64,000 nt of DNA from JANXSD01 sp038206385 (GCA_038206385.1 JBBRAW010000004.1:1-64000); one strand, 5' to 3'; positions 1 to 8,446 are shown, numbered from the stretch's first letter. Translations and numbers: made by a program. Notes: a model not told the origin generated them from the sequence alone.

Positions 1-14
1 TCGGAATATTTTTA

Positions 15-61
15 AATTAAAGTCCCTCCTTCGGAGGGATTTAGGGAGGCCTAAAATAATT
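15..61. repeat. 47-bp direct repeat, copy 1
   Basis: This stretch is identical, as far as I can read, to 382-428. It contains a short perfect hairpin (CCCTCC, loop TTC, GGAGGG) followed by TTTAGGGAGGCC. The two copies lie in direct orientation about 320 bp apart and flank a gene-free island. Similar short GC-rich intergenic repeats are common in Bacteroidota, but I cannot name a family. Confidence 0.85.
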
Positions 62-123
62 TATAATTCCTCCGATTATTATTTTTGGTTACGTTCTTCT
101 ATTTTGATTTGTGGTTAATGCAT

Positions 124-205
124 CATCGTTATCCAATTTATCCTTGTTCATTTCTTTTGGTGGGCAAAAGAAACGAACCAAAGAAAAACCCACAAGCGTA
201 ACCAA
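124..205 (-). repeat. dispersed intergenic repeat, copy A
   Basis: Read on the minus strand this 82-bp stretch matches 48081-48162 on the plus strand with few differences. Both begin TTGGTTACGCTTGTG and end GGATAACGAT. The middle holds an internal hairpin formed by TTTCTTTTG and CAAAAGAAA. Two copies in opposite orientation almost 48 kb apart, both in gene-free gaps, mark a dispersed element and not a local duplication. Confidence 0.8.
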
Positions 206-314
206 CTATCAATTGAACAACATGCTAACTGCAAAAGTTATTAAGTGAAAAACAAAATGCTTGCTTTCTACTTACTGCATCGGTCCATCAATTGATAGTT
301 CGCTCTTACGCTTG
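193..314. repeat. imperfect inverted repeat, about 25-bp arms
   Basis: The left arm (193-216) starts CAAGCGTAA and ends ACTATCAATTGA. The right arm (288-314) starts TCAATTGATAGT and ends TTACGCTTG. They are reverse complements apart from a few unpaired bases in the middle, enclosing about 70 bases with no ORF. The shape resembles the remnant of a small non-autonomous element, but no target duplication is evident at its tips. The left arm overlaps the dispersed repeat at 124-205. Confidence 0.65.
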
Positions 315-381
315 ACCACAGCCGCACCTTTGATGAAGTAGATTATACTCAAATTTTAATATTTTTTCAAATTATCTTTTC

Positions 382-428
382 AATTAAAGTCCCTCCTTCG
401 GAGGGATTTAGGGAGGCCTAAAATAATT
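382..428. repeat. 47-bp direct repeat, copy 2
   Basis: Second copy of the 15-61 repeat in the same orientation, with the same CCCTCC/GGAGGG hairpin. Sequence beyond both copies diverges, so the repeat boundary is sharp. Confidence 0.85.
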
Positions 429-450
429 CGGAGGCATTAATCTTGAACAG

Positions 451-468
451 TTCCGATAGCTATCGGAA
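451..468. repeat. 18-bp perfect palindrome
   Basis: TTCCGATAG followed directly by its reverse complement CTATCGGAA. It sits in the gene-free island between the second 47-bp repeat and the 48-bp tandem repeat. A related inverted repeat (ATCCGATATC...GATATCGGAT) lies at 37937-37983. It could be a repeat-family core or a protein-binding site; neither can be decided here. Confidence 0.6.
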
Positions 469-516
469 TTCAGGATTAAATGATTTGCAGGATTTAAAAA
501 TAAATATTGAGCCGTT

Positions 517-630
517 GCGGCGAAACGGAAATTAACGTAGACTAAAAACAAAAGATAATCTGAAGTGACGAACTGAAAATTTGCAAAGACTAAAAACAAA
601 AGATAATCTGAAGCGGCGAAACGAAAATTA
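517..630. repeat. 48-bp tandem repeat, about 2.4 copies
   Basis: Units start at 517, 565 and 613. Each begins G(C/T)G(G/A)CGAA, and the first two contain the identical core AGACTAAAAACAAAAGATAA at 539 and 587. The period is 48 bases, a multiple of three, so one minus-strand frame stays open and encodes a 16-residue periodic peptide; I regard that as a by-product of the repeat. The array ends about 70 bases before the gene at 704. The remaining bases of 1-703 hold no gene I can support. Confidence 0.8.
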
Positions 631-703
631 ATTCTTGGATTAAATTTACTATTCAAGACCCAATAATTTTTAATATCTAATTAAATAGTAATAATATTGC
701 AAG

Positions 704-1741
704 ATGAAAAAAATCGTCATTGCTTTAATTTTCTTATGCTTTTCAATAAACATTTTTGCTCAAAGTGATTATAATAAATATGCTAGATTTTATCCGATTG
801 GTGATGATCCAAATCTTCGGTACATAAGTAGTTATACAAAGCAAGAAAAAATTCTTGTTGAAGTAAATCCATGGGTCCGTTATAGTCTCTTTAATAATTT
901 TTTGAGAGGCATGGGAATGGAAAGAAAACATACACAAGCATGGTATCTTTCTTTTGATCCGACATTACGGCTCTACAATGAAAATTCGTTTCCAGTAAAG
1001 ACTCCTACATATCGTTTTTTTATCGGGACTCAACAGTTTCTTCAAATTGATAAATTATCTCATGATAATAAAAAGACTTATGCAGGATTTTTATTTGAAA
1101 GTGGTCATTACTCAAATGGTCAAAATGGTTTTTCTTTTAATTCCGGGTTCGAAGATGGCGCAACCCAGACCGACAGCTTATATAGTCTGATAAATAATTC
1201 AACAATTCTTTCAGACATATTAAACCGTAAATCAGGGAATTTTTCAACTAATCTGAGTAAGGTGGTTTTGAATTTTAGAACGTATCGTCTTGATAAAAAT
1301 AATGAACCTCTAATGATGCATTCTTTCAATTTGGGATTCGAACTTTATCACAAAAATTTTATCGGTATTGTAAATTTTGGCGGTTATTCACCTTATGATA
1401 TTAAAATTATTGGAAGATACCGTTACCATGTAGGATATGAATATATAAAGGTCTACAGAAATGGTGACGGAGCAAGAATATCTATAAAGGAAAATCTTGA
1501 AATTATTCAAGGAGCTCACCCTTCCATTAATCCTGTTAGAAATGAATTAACATTTACAACGTATCCTTTCATTAAGTTTAAACACATAACTTTTCGTCCG
1601 ACTGATATCGGAGTTTTTATAAGCTATATCTACGGGCATGATAATTATAATTACCGACTTGTTGATTCAGGAAATCAAATTTCTGTAGGAATAAGCGTAA
1701 ATCAATTTCCACCATTCGCTATGAAAAAAAATAAAAAATAA
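704..1741 (+). CDS. secreted / outer-membrane-type protein of unknown function
   Basis: A 345-residue protein with a clear Sec signal peptide: MKK start, hydrophobic core, and a likely cut after NIFAQ near residue 20. The rest has no membrane helix. It is rich in alternating aromatic/polar stretches (for example around residues 210-250 and 300-335), which suggests beta strands, perhaps an outer-membrane barrel. The C-terminus ends FPPFAMKKNKK, with no T9SS sorting domain. I do not recognise a family. The gene stands alone: repeats lie upstream and a gap of about 290 bases follows it. The ATG at 704 gives the signal peptide directly, so the start is well supported. Confidence 0.75.
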   Translation: MKKIVIALIFLCFSINIFAQSDYNKYARFYPIGDDPNLRYISSYTKQEKILVEVNPWVRYSLFNNFLRGMGMERKHTQAWYLSFDPTLRLYNENSFPVKTPTYRFFIGTQQFLQIDKLSHDNKKTYAGFLFESGHYSNGQNGFSFNSGFEDGATQTDSLYSLINNSTILSDILNRKSGNFSTNLSKVVLNFRTYRLDKNNEPLMMHSFNLGFELYHKNFIGIVNFGGYSPYDIKIIGRYRYHVGYEYIKVYRNGDGARISIKENLEIIQGAHPSINPVRNELTFTTYPFIKFKHITFRPTDIGVFISYIYGHDNYNYRLVDSGNQISVGISVNQFPPFAMKKNKK

Positions 1742-2034
1742 TTCTTTGTATTATTGATACGCAGGCAAGATAAATCGTAATTCTAAAAGAAAGGAGTTTC
1801 ATTGTAAAAGAGGAGTGCGCACAAATTTGTTCTCCTTAATCAAAAATCATCATTTAATTTAAATAGTAAATAAATAGTGATTTCTACAAGTTCTTATGGA
1901 AATGGTTTATATCAAATACATTTTTAAAATAATGTAGGAGTAAGTAGATTTATGAAATTAGTTATTCAACATTAAATAAATGTAAAACTAAATTGCGCTA
2001 GAATTATTAATTTTACTTTTTTAAAAACTAAATT

Positions 2035-2472
2035 ATGGATATCACAATCAATACACCAGCCTTACTTTTTCCTGCAATAAGTTTAATTATGCTTGCTTAT
2101 ACAAACCGATTTTTGGCAATTTCGAGTGTTGTACGTACACTGCATGATCGTTATATAAAGAATGAGCCAACTCCTGTTATCCATGCACAAATAAAAAATT
2201 TGCGTTATCGCTTACTGCTAATTCGTCGAATGCAATTACTTGGTGTATTAAGTTTTTTATTCGCGATTATTTGCATGTATTTGATTTTCGTTAATGAAAT
2301 GATGTTTGCAAATATTGTTTTTGTTATCTCAACATTATTTCTTGTTACATCATTAGTATTTTCATTGTTAGAAATTTTGAAAAGTACTAAGTCGCTAGAG
2401 TTAGAACTGAGCGATATAGAAGGATTAAGTGATCCTACATTGGTAGAATATATAAAAAAGAAATTCGAATAA
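2035..2472 (+). CDS. DUF2721 family membrane protein
   Basis: This 145-residue protein matches the pattern I know for DUF2721: an N-terminal hydrophobic stretch (PALLFPAISLIMLAYTNRF), then a basic cytoplasmic segment with RNA-helicase-unrelated but family-typical VRTLHDRY and LRYRLLLIRRMQ, then two more transmembrane helices at about residues 70-88 and 92-112. The tail is short and charged (LELSDIEGL). The biochemical role of the family is unknown. The gene ends two bases before the stop of the convergent epimerase gene at 2475. The preceding 290 bases (1742-2034) contain no gene or clear terminator that I can see. Confidence 0.85.
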   Translation: MDITINTPALLFPAISLIMLAYTNRFLAISSVVRTLHDRYIKNEPTPVIHAQIKNLRYRLLLIRRMQLLGVLSFLFAIICMYLIFVNEMMFANIVFVISTLFLVTSLVFSLLEILKSTKSLELELSDIEGLSDPTLVEYIKKKFE

Positions 2473-2474
2473 AA

Positions 2475-2879
2475 TTATTTCGAAATTATCTCTTGGCATA
2501 GCTCGATTAAAACGCCATTAGTCCCTTTGGGATGTAAAAAGCAAATCAATTTATTATCTGCACCAGCTTTAGGTTCTTTATTCAACAAAGTAAATCCTTC
2601 CGACTCTAGTCGTTTCATCTCAGCAAAAATATCTTCAACTTCAAATGCAATGTGATGGATTCCTTCTCCTCGTTTCTCAATAAATTTTGCTATCGGACTA
2701 TCTTCACTAGTAGCTTCAAGTAACTCAACTTTATTATCACCTACTTTAAAAAATGAAGTCATTACTCCTTCTGATGCAACTCCTTCAATTTTATAATGTG
2801 AAGTGTTGAAGAGTTTTCTAAATAAATCATTTGCATTATCTAAACTCTTTACCGCAATTCCTATATGTTCAATTTTCAT
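2475..2879 (-). CDS. mce: methylmalonyl-CoA epimerase
   Basis: Interconverts (R)- and (S)-methylmalonyl-CoA in the cytoplasm, linking propionyl-CoA and succinyl-CoA metabolism. The 134 residues are the usual family length and form the two-module VOC (glyoxalase-like) fold. The N-terminal module opens IEHIGIAV with the metal ligand His5. The second opens GIHHIAFEVED with His75/His76, and Glu126 in LIELC is the expected last ligand. The stretch KVELLEATSEDSPIAKF is typical of this enzyme and not of glyoxalase I. The rhomboid gene lies 16 bases upstream on the same strand, so the two probably share a transcript. The mutase itself is not in the window. Confidence 0.93.
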   Translation of the reverse strand: MKIEHIGIAVKSLDNANDLFRKLFNTSHYKIEGVASEGVMTSFFKVGDNKVELLEATSEDSPIAKFIEKRGEGIHHIAFEVEDIFAEMKRLESEGFTLLNKEPKAGADNKLICFLHPKGTNGVLIELCQEIISK

Positions 2880-2895
2880 GAATGTGAAATTATTT

Positions 2896-3645
2896 TTATT
2901 TGTTATTCAATGAATCATCCTTTTCAGGATCATCGGTTTTATAATGATAGGTAATTGTAGGAGGATTGAAAGGATCAGTAGAAGTGGGTTGATCATTATT
3001 ACTTTCTTCAACATAATCTTCTTCTGGCAATTCTATTATTTCATCTGGTGAATCAGGTTCATTTTCCCATTCATAAGCTAAACGTTGTGGACCTTCTTTT
3101 CGATATACCCATGCAAGTAAACATCCAGCAATGGCACCAAATAAATGCGCCTCCCAAGAGATACCTTTTAGCAATGGAAAAAATCCCCAAACCATACCTC
3201 CGTACAGAAAGATTACGAGAAGTGATAATGCCATCAATCGTCTTTCTTTACGTAAGATTCCACTCATTAATAAGAAGGATGCCATTCCGTAAACAACACC
3301 ACTAGCACCGATATGCCATGCTTCTCTTCCACCTAACCATAACCACGTTCCCGATAACAACCAGATGAGTGCGAAAACTTTTTTATACATGTCACGATAA
3401 AAGAAAATCATACATGCTCCAAGGATAACTAATGGAATGGAGTTAGAAAAAATATGTGTTATATCGGCATGTATAAAAGGCATTGTGAGAATACCTTTTA
3501 ATGAATCTATATCTCTTGGAAAAATTCCGTACTCATAAAGGTCAACTCCATATTTTATTTCATAGCCTTTTACTAGCCACATTAATGCCACTAAAAGGAT
3601 AGGAGGGATGAAACATTTTAAGAGAGTACGTTCTTCTGCGCGCAT
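2896..3645 (-). CDS. rhomboid family intramembrane serine protease
   Basis: A 249-residue polytopic membrane protein. The catalytic serine is Ser115 in HIGASGVVYG and the catalytic histidine is His167 in WEAHLFGAIAG, the standard rhomboid dyad. ADITHIFSNSIP near residue 60 is the conserved HxxxN-containing helix. About six membrane helices span residues 10-180. After these comes a hydrophilic, acidic, probably cytoplasmic tail of about 65 residues rich in D, E, P and S. Substrates cannot be predicted. A -7-like TACCTTTG lies at 3651-3658 just before the start, with no matching -33 box, so the mRNA may have a very short leader. Confidence 0.92.
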   Translation of the reverse strand: MRAEERTLLKCFIPPILLVALMWLVKGYEIKYGVDLYEYGIFPRDIDSLKGILTMPFIHADITHIFSNSIPLVILGACMIFFYRDMYKKVFALIWLLSGTWLWLGGREAWHIGASGVVYGMASFLLMSGILRKERRLMALSLLVIFLYGGMVWGFFPLLKGISWEAHLFGAIAGCLLAWVYRKEGPQRLAYEWENEPDSPDEIIELPEEDYVEESNNDQPTSTDPFNPPTITYHYKTDDPEKDDSLNNK

Positions 3646-3661
3646 GAGTGCAAAGGTACAG

Positions 3662-3700
3662 AAAAGGAAAAGGCTTCATGCGAAGCCTTTTCCTTTTTTT
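3662..3700 (-). terminator. strong intrinsic terminator hairpin
   Basis: A 16-bp perfect stem (3662-3677 paired with 3682-3697) with loop ATGC and T-rich flanks on both strands. It lies directly after the stop of the minus-strand T9SS gene (3705) and before the rhomboid start. Its best role is therefore ending transcription of the T9SS gene and insulating the rhomboid-mce pair. Confidence 0.85.
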
Positions 3701-3704
3701 CAAT

Positions 3705-5456
3705 CTATAACTTCAAAAGTTTCTGTGAAAAGGATTTTCCATTTGTAAGTTTTACAGCAACAATATAAGTTCCTGCTGCGAAATAATTCGTATCAATAAT
3801 AATATTTCCTTCTCTTATAGAATATGTAGTTGTTATTAATTGACCTTTCATATTAAATAATTGCATTGAAAAATTTCCAACTTGTAAGCCAGGAACATAA
3901 ATGTTTATTTTATCATTAAATGGATTTGGATAACAAACCATTTCATTTTTGCTAGTCAACTCGTTTAATCCAACAGTAGTAAAACAAGTACTAAAAAATG
4001 TTTGTATTTCACTCGCTGCTTGTTTTAATGCGTTTAATGAAGCAAGCGCACCACCTGAATCAGCTCTCGCCCAAATAACTGCATCACTCATGTAATTTAC
4101 TTCACCTGGAGCCATCGAACACTTTCCTTCCGACATTATAAAACGTACATCGTCCGGTACTTTTCCTGAAATTGGCATAGTCCAGTTTGCTGCACCCGGA
4201 CTCGTAAAATCTGATGTTCCAGGAAACATGTAACTACATGGATTAGTAGTTGCTCCAATACCTCCACCTTTTCCATCTCCTCCATAAGTTATGGATTGTC
4301 CATTTAGCCAATGGCCAGAAAGTAAATCATAATAATCATCTGTAACAGCTGGATACCCTGAAATGCTACCATTCGAGGGTTCATACCAATCAAATTTTGA
4401 AAACAAACATTCCTCATTGTTTTCATCTATAATATTATTAAGGTTATTGTCAATCCCATCAAAAGCATCTGCATACGGGCCTTGTAAAAATTGGATACCA
4501 AGAGCAGGAGGATTAATTCCGTAATCTGAATCTGTATCACTTCCATTATAAACATACCCTAATTTTAATCCTACATCACTTCCAATAAAGTCGTCACCTG
4601 CAAATCCTAAATCAACATCACACCAAATTCCAGTATATGAATTATTCAATGAATCATTAGAACGATTTACAATTTCATATTTGTAAAATGTTGTATTGTT
4701 GAGATTCGTATCTGCAGAAGCATACGCAAAAGCTTGTGCACGAACTTCAATTCCGATTGGCAAAGAATTCGTTTCTGTTTTTATATTTCCGATATCATTA
4801 AACACCCACCAAATACTTTGATCGCCCATTAAATAACTTGTACAATTTGATCCAGATCCACCAGGATTTCCAGGATAAGAATTGCTAAGGTTAAAATAAG
4901 GATAATCTCCTGCTAAATAATCATAAATTCCATCATTGTTTGCATCAAAAAAAGGTGCAAGATTTGGCAACTCGTAATTTGCAACGTCACCATTTCCCGG
5001 CCATGAAATCATATCTGCTGTAGCAGTACCACCAGCAACAAAATTTTGTACATCAGATCTATTAATTTGCCAAAATCGATCAAACTGATTGCAACGTGCT
5101 GTTGTAATACTTAATGATCCTACAGGACCTTTACTAATCGGCCCAGCCCAAAAATCATTAGCGCCGGATTGTCTGTATGTCTGTGCCGCAACTTTAAGTT
5201 GTCCGCTTGCATCAATTCCACCCATCCAAAATGAACCTGCATATATTGATGATACTCCACCCCCAATTGGAACTTCATAAATTCCCGAAGATGAGTTATT
5301 AGGATCCCACCATAAATCACCTCCATTAAGTAATCGAGCCCTTACATTGTTAACAGCAAGATCTATTTGCGCTGTTGTACGAGGACAACCTGTTTGAGCT
5401 ACTGCAATAGTTACATTTACTAGGTATACAATAAAAAATATGTAAATGTATTTCAT
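3705..5456 (-). CDS. T9SS type A sorting-domain secreted protein
   Basis: A 583-residue exported protein. The signal peptide ends at about residue 20 (TIAVAQ). The long middle region is rich in Gly, Asn, Ser and Tyr; it contains acidic loop motifs such as DANNDGIYDYLAGDYP and DGIDNNLNNIIDENNE that look like calcium-binding or thrombospondin-3-type loops. The last 80 residues form a type A T9SS sorting domain: CYPNPFNDKINI, then a GTYIVAVKL motif and a final KLLKL. It should therefore be exported by the T9SS and attached or released at the surface. No enzymatic motif was recognised. Transcription is closed by the hairpin at 3662-3700. A minus-strand TATATTTG at 5495-5502 could be its promoter. 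Confidence 0.88.
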   Translation of the reverse strand: MKYIYIFFIVYLVNVTIAVAQTGCPRTTAQIDLAVNNVRARLLNGGDLWWDPNNSSSGIYEVPIGGGVSSIYAGSFWMGGIDASGQLKVAAQTYRQSGANDFWAGPISKGPVGSLSITTARCNQFDRFWQINRSDVQNFVAGGTATADMISWPGNGDVANYELPNLAPFFDANNDGIYDYLAGDYPYFNLSNSYPGNPGGSGSNCTSYLMGDQSIWWVFNDIGNIKTETNSLPIGIEVRAQAFAYASADTNLNNTTFYKYEIVNRSNDSLNNSYTGIWCDVDLGFAGDDFIGSDVGLKLGYVYNGSDTDSDYGINPPALGIQFLQGPYADAFDGIDNNLNNIIDENNEECLFSKFDWYEPSNGSISGYPAVTDDYYDLLSGHWLNGQSITYGGDGKGGGIGATTNPCSYMFPGTSDFTSPGAANWTMPISGKVPDDVRFIMSEGKCSMAPGEVNYMSDAVIWARADSGGALASLNALKQAASEIQTFFSTCFTTVGLNELTSKNEMVCYPNPFNDKINIYVPGLQVGNFSMQLFNMKGQLITTTYSIREGNIIIDTNYFAAGTYIVAVKLTNGKSFSQKLLKL

Positions 5457-5658
5457 AATTAAATATTTTAAACGAAGGATATTTTTCTTAGAACCAAATA
5501 TAGTTCATAAATGAATTGCTTGCTAATCAAAAAAAATGATAAGTAGACAGGTCTGAGAGGATGAAAGTAGATTGAAACTATTCATATTTGCTTATAAGCA
5601 GATTTTTATCGTCAACTGTTATACTTTTGTACTTCTTTAAATTATGAAAGTGTAAAGT

Positions 5659-6585
5659 ATGCATCCCTATAAAATAAAACAGCAATTTACTGGTCATAAA
5701 GGATCTGTTTACGCATTGGAAACTGCAGCAAATCCTTCACAGTTTTATTCTGCAGGAAGCGATCGAATAGTTGCGTTATGGAATATTAATGATCAAGAGG
5801 ACGGTCAGCTAATTGCTAAAACAAATGATGTAATTTACTCGCTTTGTTTTATTCCTGAAACAAATAAATTATTCATCGGACAAGGAAAAGGTGAAGTACA
5901 TATTATCAATTTAGAAACGAATAAAGAAGAGCGATTAATACAATTATTTTCTTCTCCTGTTTTCGAAATTAAATATCTCGAAGAATATCAACAGCTTTTT
6001 GTTTTATCTGGCGATGGTGAATGTTGTATTTTAAATGTAAAAGATTTCTCACTTATAAAACGAATCAAAATTTCTTCTGGAAAACTGCGCAGTATTGCAT
6101 TTAATGCTGCACAAAATATTGCAGTGATTGGTTGCGGAGAAGGATATATACAATTGCTAAGTATTCCTGATTTGATTTTACTCGATCGGATTCAAATTCA
6201 CGAACCAGGATTTTCTGTAAATGCTGTATGTTTTTCTCCTGATAGAAAATATCTACTTACAGGATCAAGAGATGCACATCTAAAAATTATTGATGCATTC
6301 ACGATGAAGGTTCTTGAAAGTATTCCCGCGCATAATTTTGCGATTTATGATATTGCTTATCATGAATCAGCAAATTATTTTGCAACAGCAAGTCGTGATA
6401 AAACAGTAAAAATTTGGGATGCAAATTCTTTTGAAGTATTACAGCGTCTTGAAAATACAGAGAAGAAAGGTCATCGTCATTCAATAAATAAGCTGTTATG
6501 GCTTCCTGGAATTGATATTCTTCTTTCTGCAGGTGATGATCGTTCAATAGTATCATGGGAATTGCAAAACGCTACATTGCTTTGA
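5659..6585 (+). CDS. WD40 repeat protein
   Basis: A 308-residue soluble protein without signal peptide, long enough for one seven-bladed propeller. Clear WD40 units: FTGHKGSVYALET...IVALWNI (residues 8-46), IPAHNFAIYDIAY...TVKIWDA (about 220-256) and KKGHRHSINKLLW...SIVSWEL (about 268-303); the intermediate blades are more degenerate. Such proteins are cytoplasmic interaction scaffolds; the partner is unknown. ruvB follows 13 bases downstream. However, a good promoter match lies at the end of this gene, so ruvB may also be transcribed on its own. Confidence 0.9.
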   Translation: MHPYKIKQQFTGHKGSVYALETAANPSQFYSAGSDRIVALWNINDQEDGQLIAKTNDVIYSLCFIPETNKLFIGQGKGEVHIINLETNKEERLIQLFSSPVFEIKYLEEYQQLFVLSGDGECCILNVKDFSLIKRIKISSGKLRSIAFNAAQNIAVIGCGEGYIQLLSIPDLILLDRIQIHEPGFSVNAVCFSPDRKYLLTGSRDAHLKIIDAFTMKVLESIPAHNFAIYDIAYHESANYFATASRDKTVKIWDANSFEVLQRLENTEKKGHRHSINKLLWLPGIDILLSAGDDRSIVSWELQNATLL

Positions 6586-6594
6586 TTATATTTG
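6562..6594 (+). promoter_or_regulatory. predicted promoter for ruvB
   Basis: A -33 TTG at 6562-6564 and a -7 element TATATTTG at 6587-6594, separated by 22 bases, fit the Bacteroidota sigma-A consensus (TTTG / TAnnTTTG). The site is inside the last codons and stop region of the WD40 gene. Transcription would start around 6600, so ruvB mRNA would have almost no leader. Confidence 0.5.
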
Positions 6595-6598
6595 TGCT

Positions 6599-7630
6599 AT
6601 GCGCGACATGCATCTAAATCCCGAAAAGGATAAACTTAGCCCTGCTGAAAAGGGAATCGAAAAGGCATTACGCCCAATTGAATTCACCGACTTTACTGGA
6701 CAAGAAAAAGTAGTTGAGAATTTAAAAATATTTGTGAAGGCTGCCGCTCAACGTGGTGAAGCACTTGATCATGTTTTGTTACACGGTCCTCCAGGATTAG
6801 GTAAAACTACATTGGCACATATTATCACAAATGAGTTGGGAAGTAATATCAAAACTACATCCGGACCTGTTCTCGATAAGCCTGGTGACTTAGCAGGACT
6901 TCTTACGAATCTTGAACCGAATGATGTTTTATTTATTGATGAGATCCATCGCTTAAGTCCTATCGTCGAAGAATATCTTTATTCTGCTATGGAAGATTAT
7001 CGCATCGATATCATGATCGAAAGCGGACCCAATGCACGTTCAGTACAGATAAAATTAAATCCATTTACATTAGTAGGTGCAACAACACGATCAGGATTAT
7101 TAACGTCGCCTTTACGTGCACGTTTCGGAATTACAGCACGACTAGAATATTACGATTCAAAGCGATTAACATTAATTGTATTACGAGCTTCTGAAATTTT
7201 GAAAATGGAAATTCAAGAAGAAGCAGCTTTTGAAATCGCACGACGAAGTAGAGGAACACCACGAATTGCAAATGCTTTGTTGAGAAGAGTTCGTGATTTC
7301 GCACAGATAAAAGGTGATGGAACAATTGACATTGCTATTGCGAAATATGCATTAGAAGCATTGAACGTTGATGGCTATGGCTTAGATGAAATGGATAATA
7401 GAATTTTATCTACCATGATTGATAAATTTAAAGGTGGCCCTGTAGGATTAACAACGATTGCAACAGCGGTAGGTGAAGAAGGTGGAACAATTGAAGAGGT
7501 TTACGAACCATTTTTAATCATGGAAGGATTCTTAATGCGAACACCACGCGGAAGAGAAGTTACCGAAAAAGCATACCGACATCTCGGTAGAAAATACCAA
7601 CGTAACAACGGAACTTTGTTTGAAGAATAG
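6599..7630 (+). CDS. ruvB: Holliday junction branch migration helicase RuvB
   Basis: ATP-driven motor of the RuvABC complex that moves Holliday junctions during recombinational repair. The 343 residues are the normal length. Landmarks: RPIEFTDFTGQEKVVENL at the start of the AAA+ domain, Walker A GPPGLGKT (63-70), Walker B LFIDEIHRL (111-119), sensor 1 GATTRSG and the arginine finger region SPLRARFG. A winged-helix C-terminal domain follows, with GGPVGLTTIATAVGEE and EPFLIMEGFLMRTPRGR. An alternative ATG at 6608 would give a start closer to most RuvB N-termini; with the predicted promoter so close, 6608 may be the true start. ruvA and ruvC are not in the window. Confidence 0.97.
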   Translation: MRDMHLNPEKDKLSPAEKGIEKALRPIEFTDFTGQEKVVENLKIFVKAAAQRGEALDHVLLHGPPGLGKTTLAHIITNELGSNIKTTSGPVLDKPGDLAGLLTNLEPNDVLFIDEIHRLSPIVEEYLYSAMEDYRIDIMIESGPNARSVQIKLNPFTLVGATTRSGLLTSPLRARFGITARLEYYDSKRLTLIVLRASEILKMEIQEEAAFEIARRSRGTPRIANALLRRVRDFAQIKGDGTIDIAIAKYALEALNVDGYGLDEMDNRILSTMIDKFKGGPVGLTTIATAVGEEGGTIEEVYEPFLIMEGFLMRTPRGREVTEKAYRHLGRKYQRNNGTLFEE

Positions 7631-7661
7631 GAATTAAAATATGTCTTCATCGTTTTTATCT

Positions 7662-7915
7662 TCATCGTTTTATAGCCAAGGGTTTAAACCCTTGGCTAAT
7701 TGAAGAGGTAAAAAAATTCGGTTTATCGTCATCGTTTTATAGCCAAGGGTTTAAACCCTTGGCTAATTGAAAAGGTAAAAAAAATCGGTTTATCGTCATC
7801 GTTTTATAGCCAAGGGTTTAAACCCTTGGCTAATTGAAGAGGTAAAAAAAATCGTTTTATTGTCATCGTTTTATAGCCAAGGGTTTAAACCCTTGGCTAA
7901 TTGAAGAGGTAAAAA
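7662..7915. repeat. 67-bp tandem repeat, four copies with 26-bp perfect palindromes
   Basis: Units begin at 7662, 7729, 7796 and 7863. Each contains a perfect 26-bp palindrome, TAGCCAAGGGTTT followed by its exact reverse complement, at 7673-7698, 7740-7765, 7807-7832 and 7874-7899. The palindromes are identical in all four copies, and the linkers (TAATTGAAGAGGTAAAAAA, TCGTCATCG) vary only slightly. A truncated unit start (CTTCATCG) lies just before 7662. The array fills most of the 329-base gap after ruvB. Each copy could form a strong hairpin or cruciform and might also end ruvB transcription, though no long T-run follows. Confidence 0.92.
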
Positions 7916-7959
7916 CGTAAAGTGAAATAGGTTAAGGAATATTTAATTTCATATTTACT

Positions 7960-8391
7960 ATGAATGTAAAAGACCAAATCAAAAAGTATATTGCTAGCCA
8001 GACAGAATTTAAGGCTAATGAAATGCTAGAGTTAAACAAGATCATTCTTCAAATTTTACCTAAGTGTAAATTATGGTTCTTAGATGGTAAAAGCAACGAA
8101 GGTAAAATTATTTCTAACCCTAATATTGGATACGGATTACAAACTATTAAATATGCTAATGGAGAAACCAGAGCGTTTTATCAAATTGGTATCAGCGCAA
8201 ATAAAACTGGAATCTCTGTATACATTTTTGGAATTAAAGATAAGAACTACTTAGCCCAAACGTTTGGGAAAAAAATAGGTAAAGCAAGTGTAACCGGGTA
8301 TTGCATAAAGTTCAAAACACTAAAAGATATAGACATTCTTACTCTTGAAACGGCAATACGATATGGTTTTGAAAACATGGCTTCCTTTTAA
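7960..8391 (+). CDS. DUF1801 domain protein
   Basis: A 143-residue soluble protein without signal peptide. The arrangement fits the DUF1801 (YdhG-like) family: an N-terminal helix ending in a LNKIILQILP segment, then a small mixed alpha/beta core, then the late motif GKASVTGYCIKFKTLKDIDILTLETAIR, the counterpart of the family's G.....IRFK...D.....L motif. Family function is not established; proposals include small-ligand or iron-related binding. The usual early YG.P motif appears only as GYGLQTIKY. Independent of its neighbours apart from orientation. Confidence 0.75.
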   Translation: MNVKDQIKKYIASQTEFKANEMLELNKIILQILPKCKLWFLDGKSNEGKIISNPNIGYGLQTIKYANGETRAFYQIGISANKTGISVYIFGIKDKNYLAQTFGKKIGKASVTGYCIKFKTLKDIDILTLETAIRYGFENMASF

Positions 8392-8402
8392 AAATATCTT
8401 TG
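8369..8402 (+). promoter_or_regulatory. predicted promoter for queG
   Basis: TTG at 8369-8371 and TATCTTTG at 8395-8402 with a 23-base spacer. It overlaps the end of the DUF1801 gene and lies about 45 bases before the queG start codon, so queG probably has its own promoter. Confidence 0.5.
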
Positions 8403-8446
8403 TAAAAAAATGAAGTTCATCTTCAGTAACAACCACAATTAAAAAT

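Noticed and set aside
408..656. Minus-strand 82-residue frame
   Set aside because: Its periodic peptide is produced by the 48-bp tandem repeat; no signal, start context or composition supports a gene.
7662..7915. CRISPR-like spacing of identical repeats
   Set aside because: The 67-bp units are near-identical throughout, including the linkers, so there are no unique spacers, and no cas genes are present.
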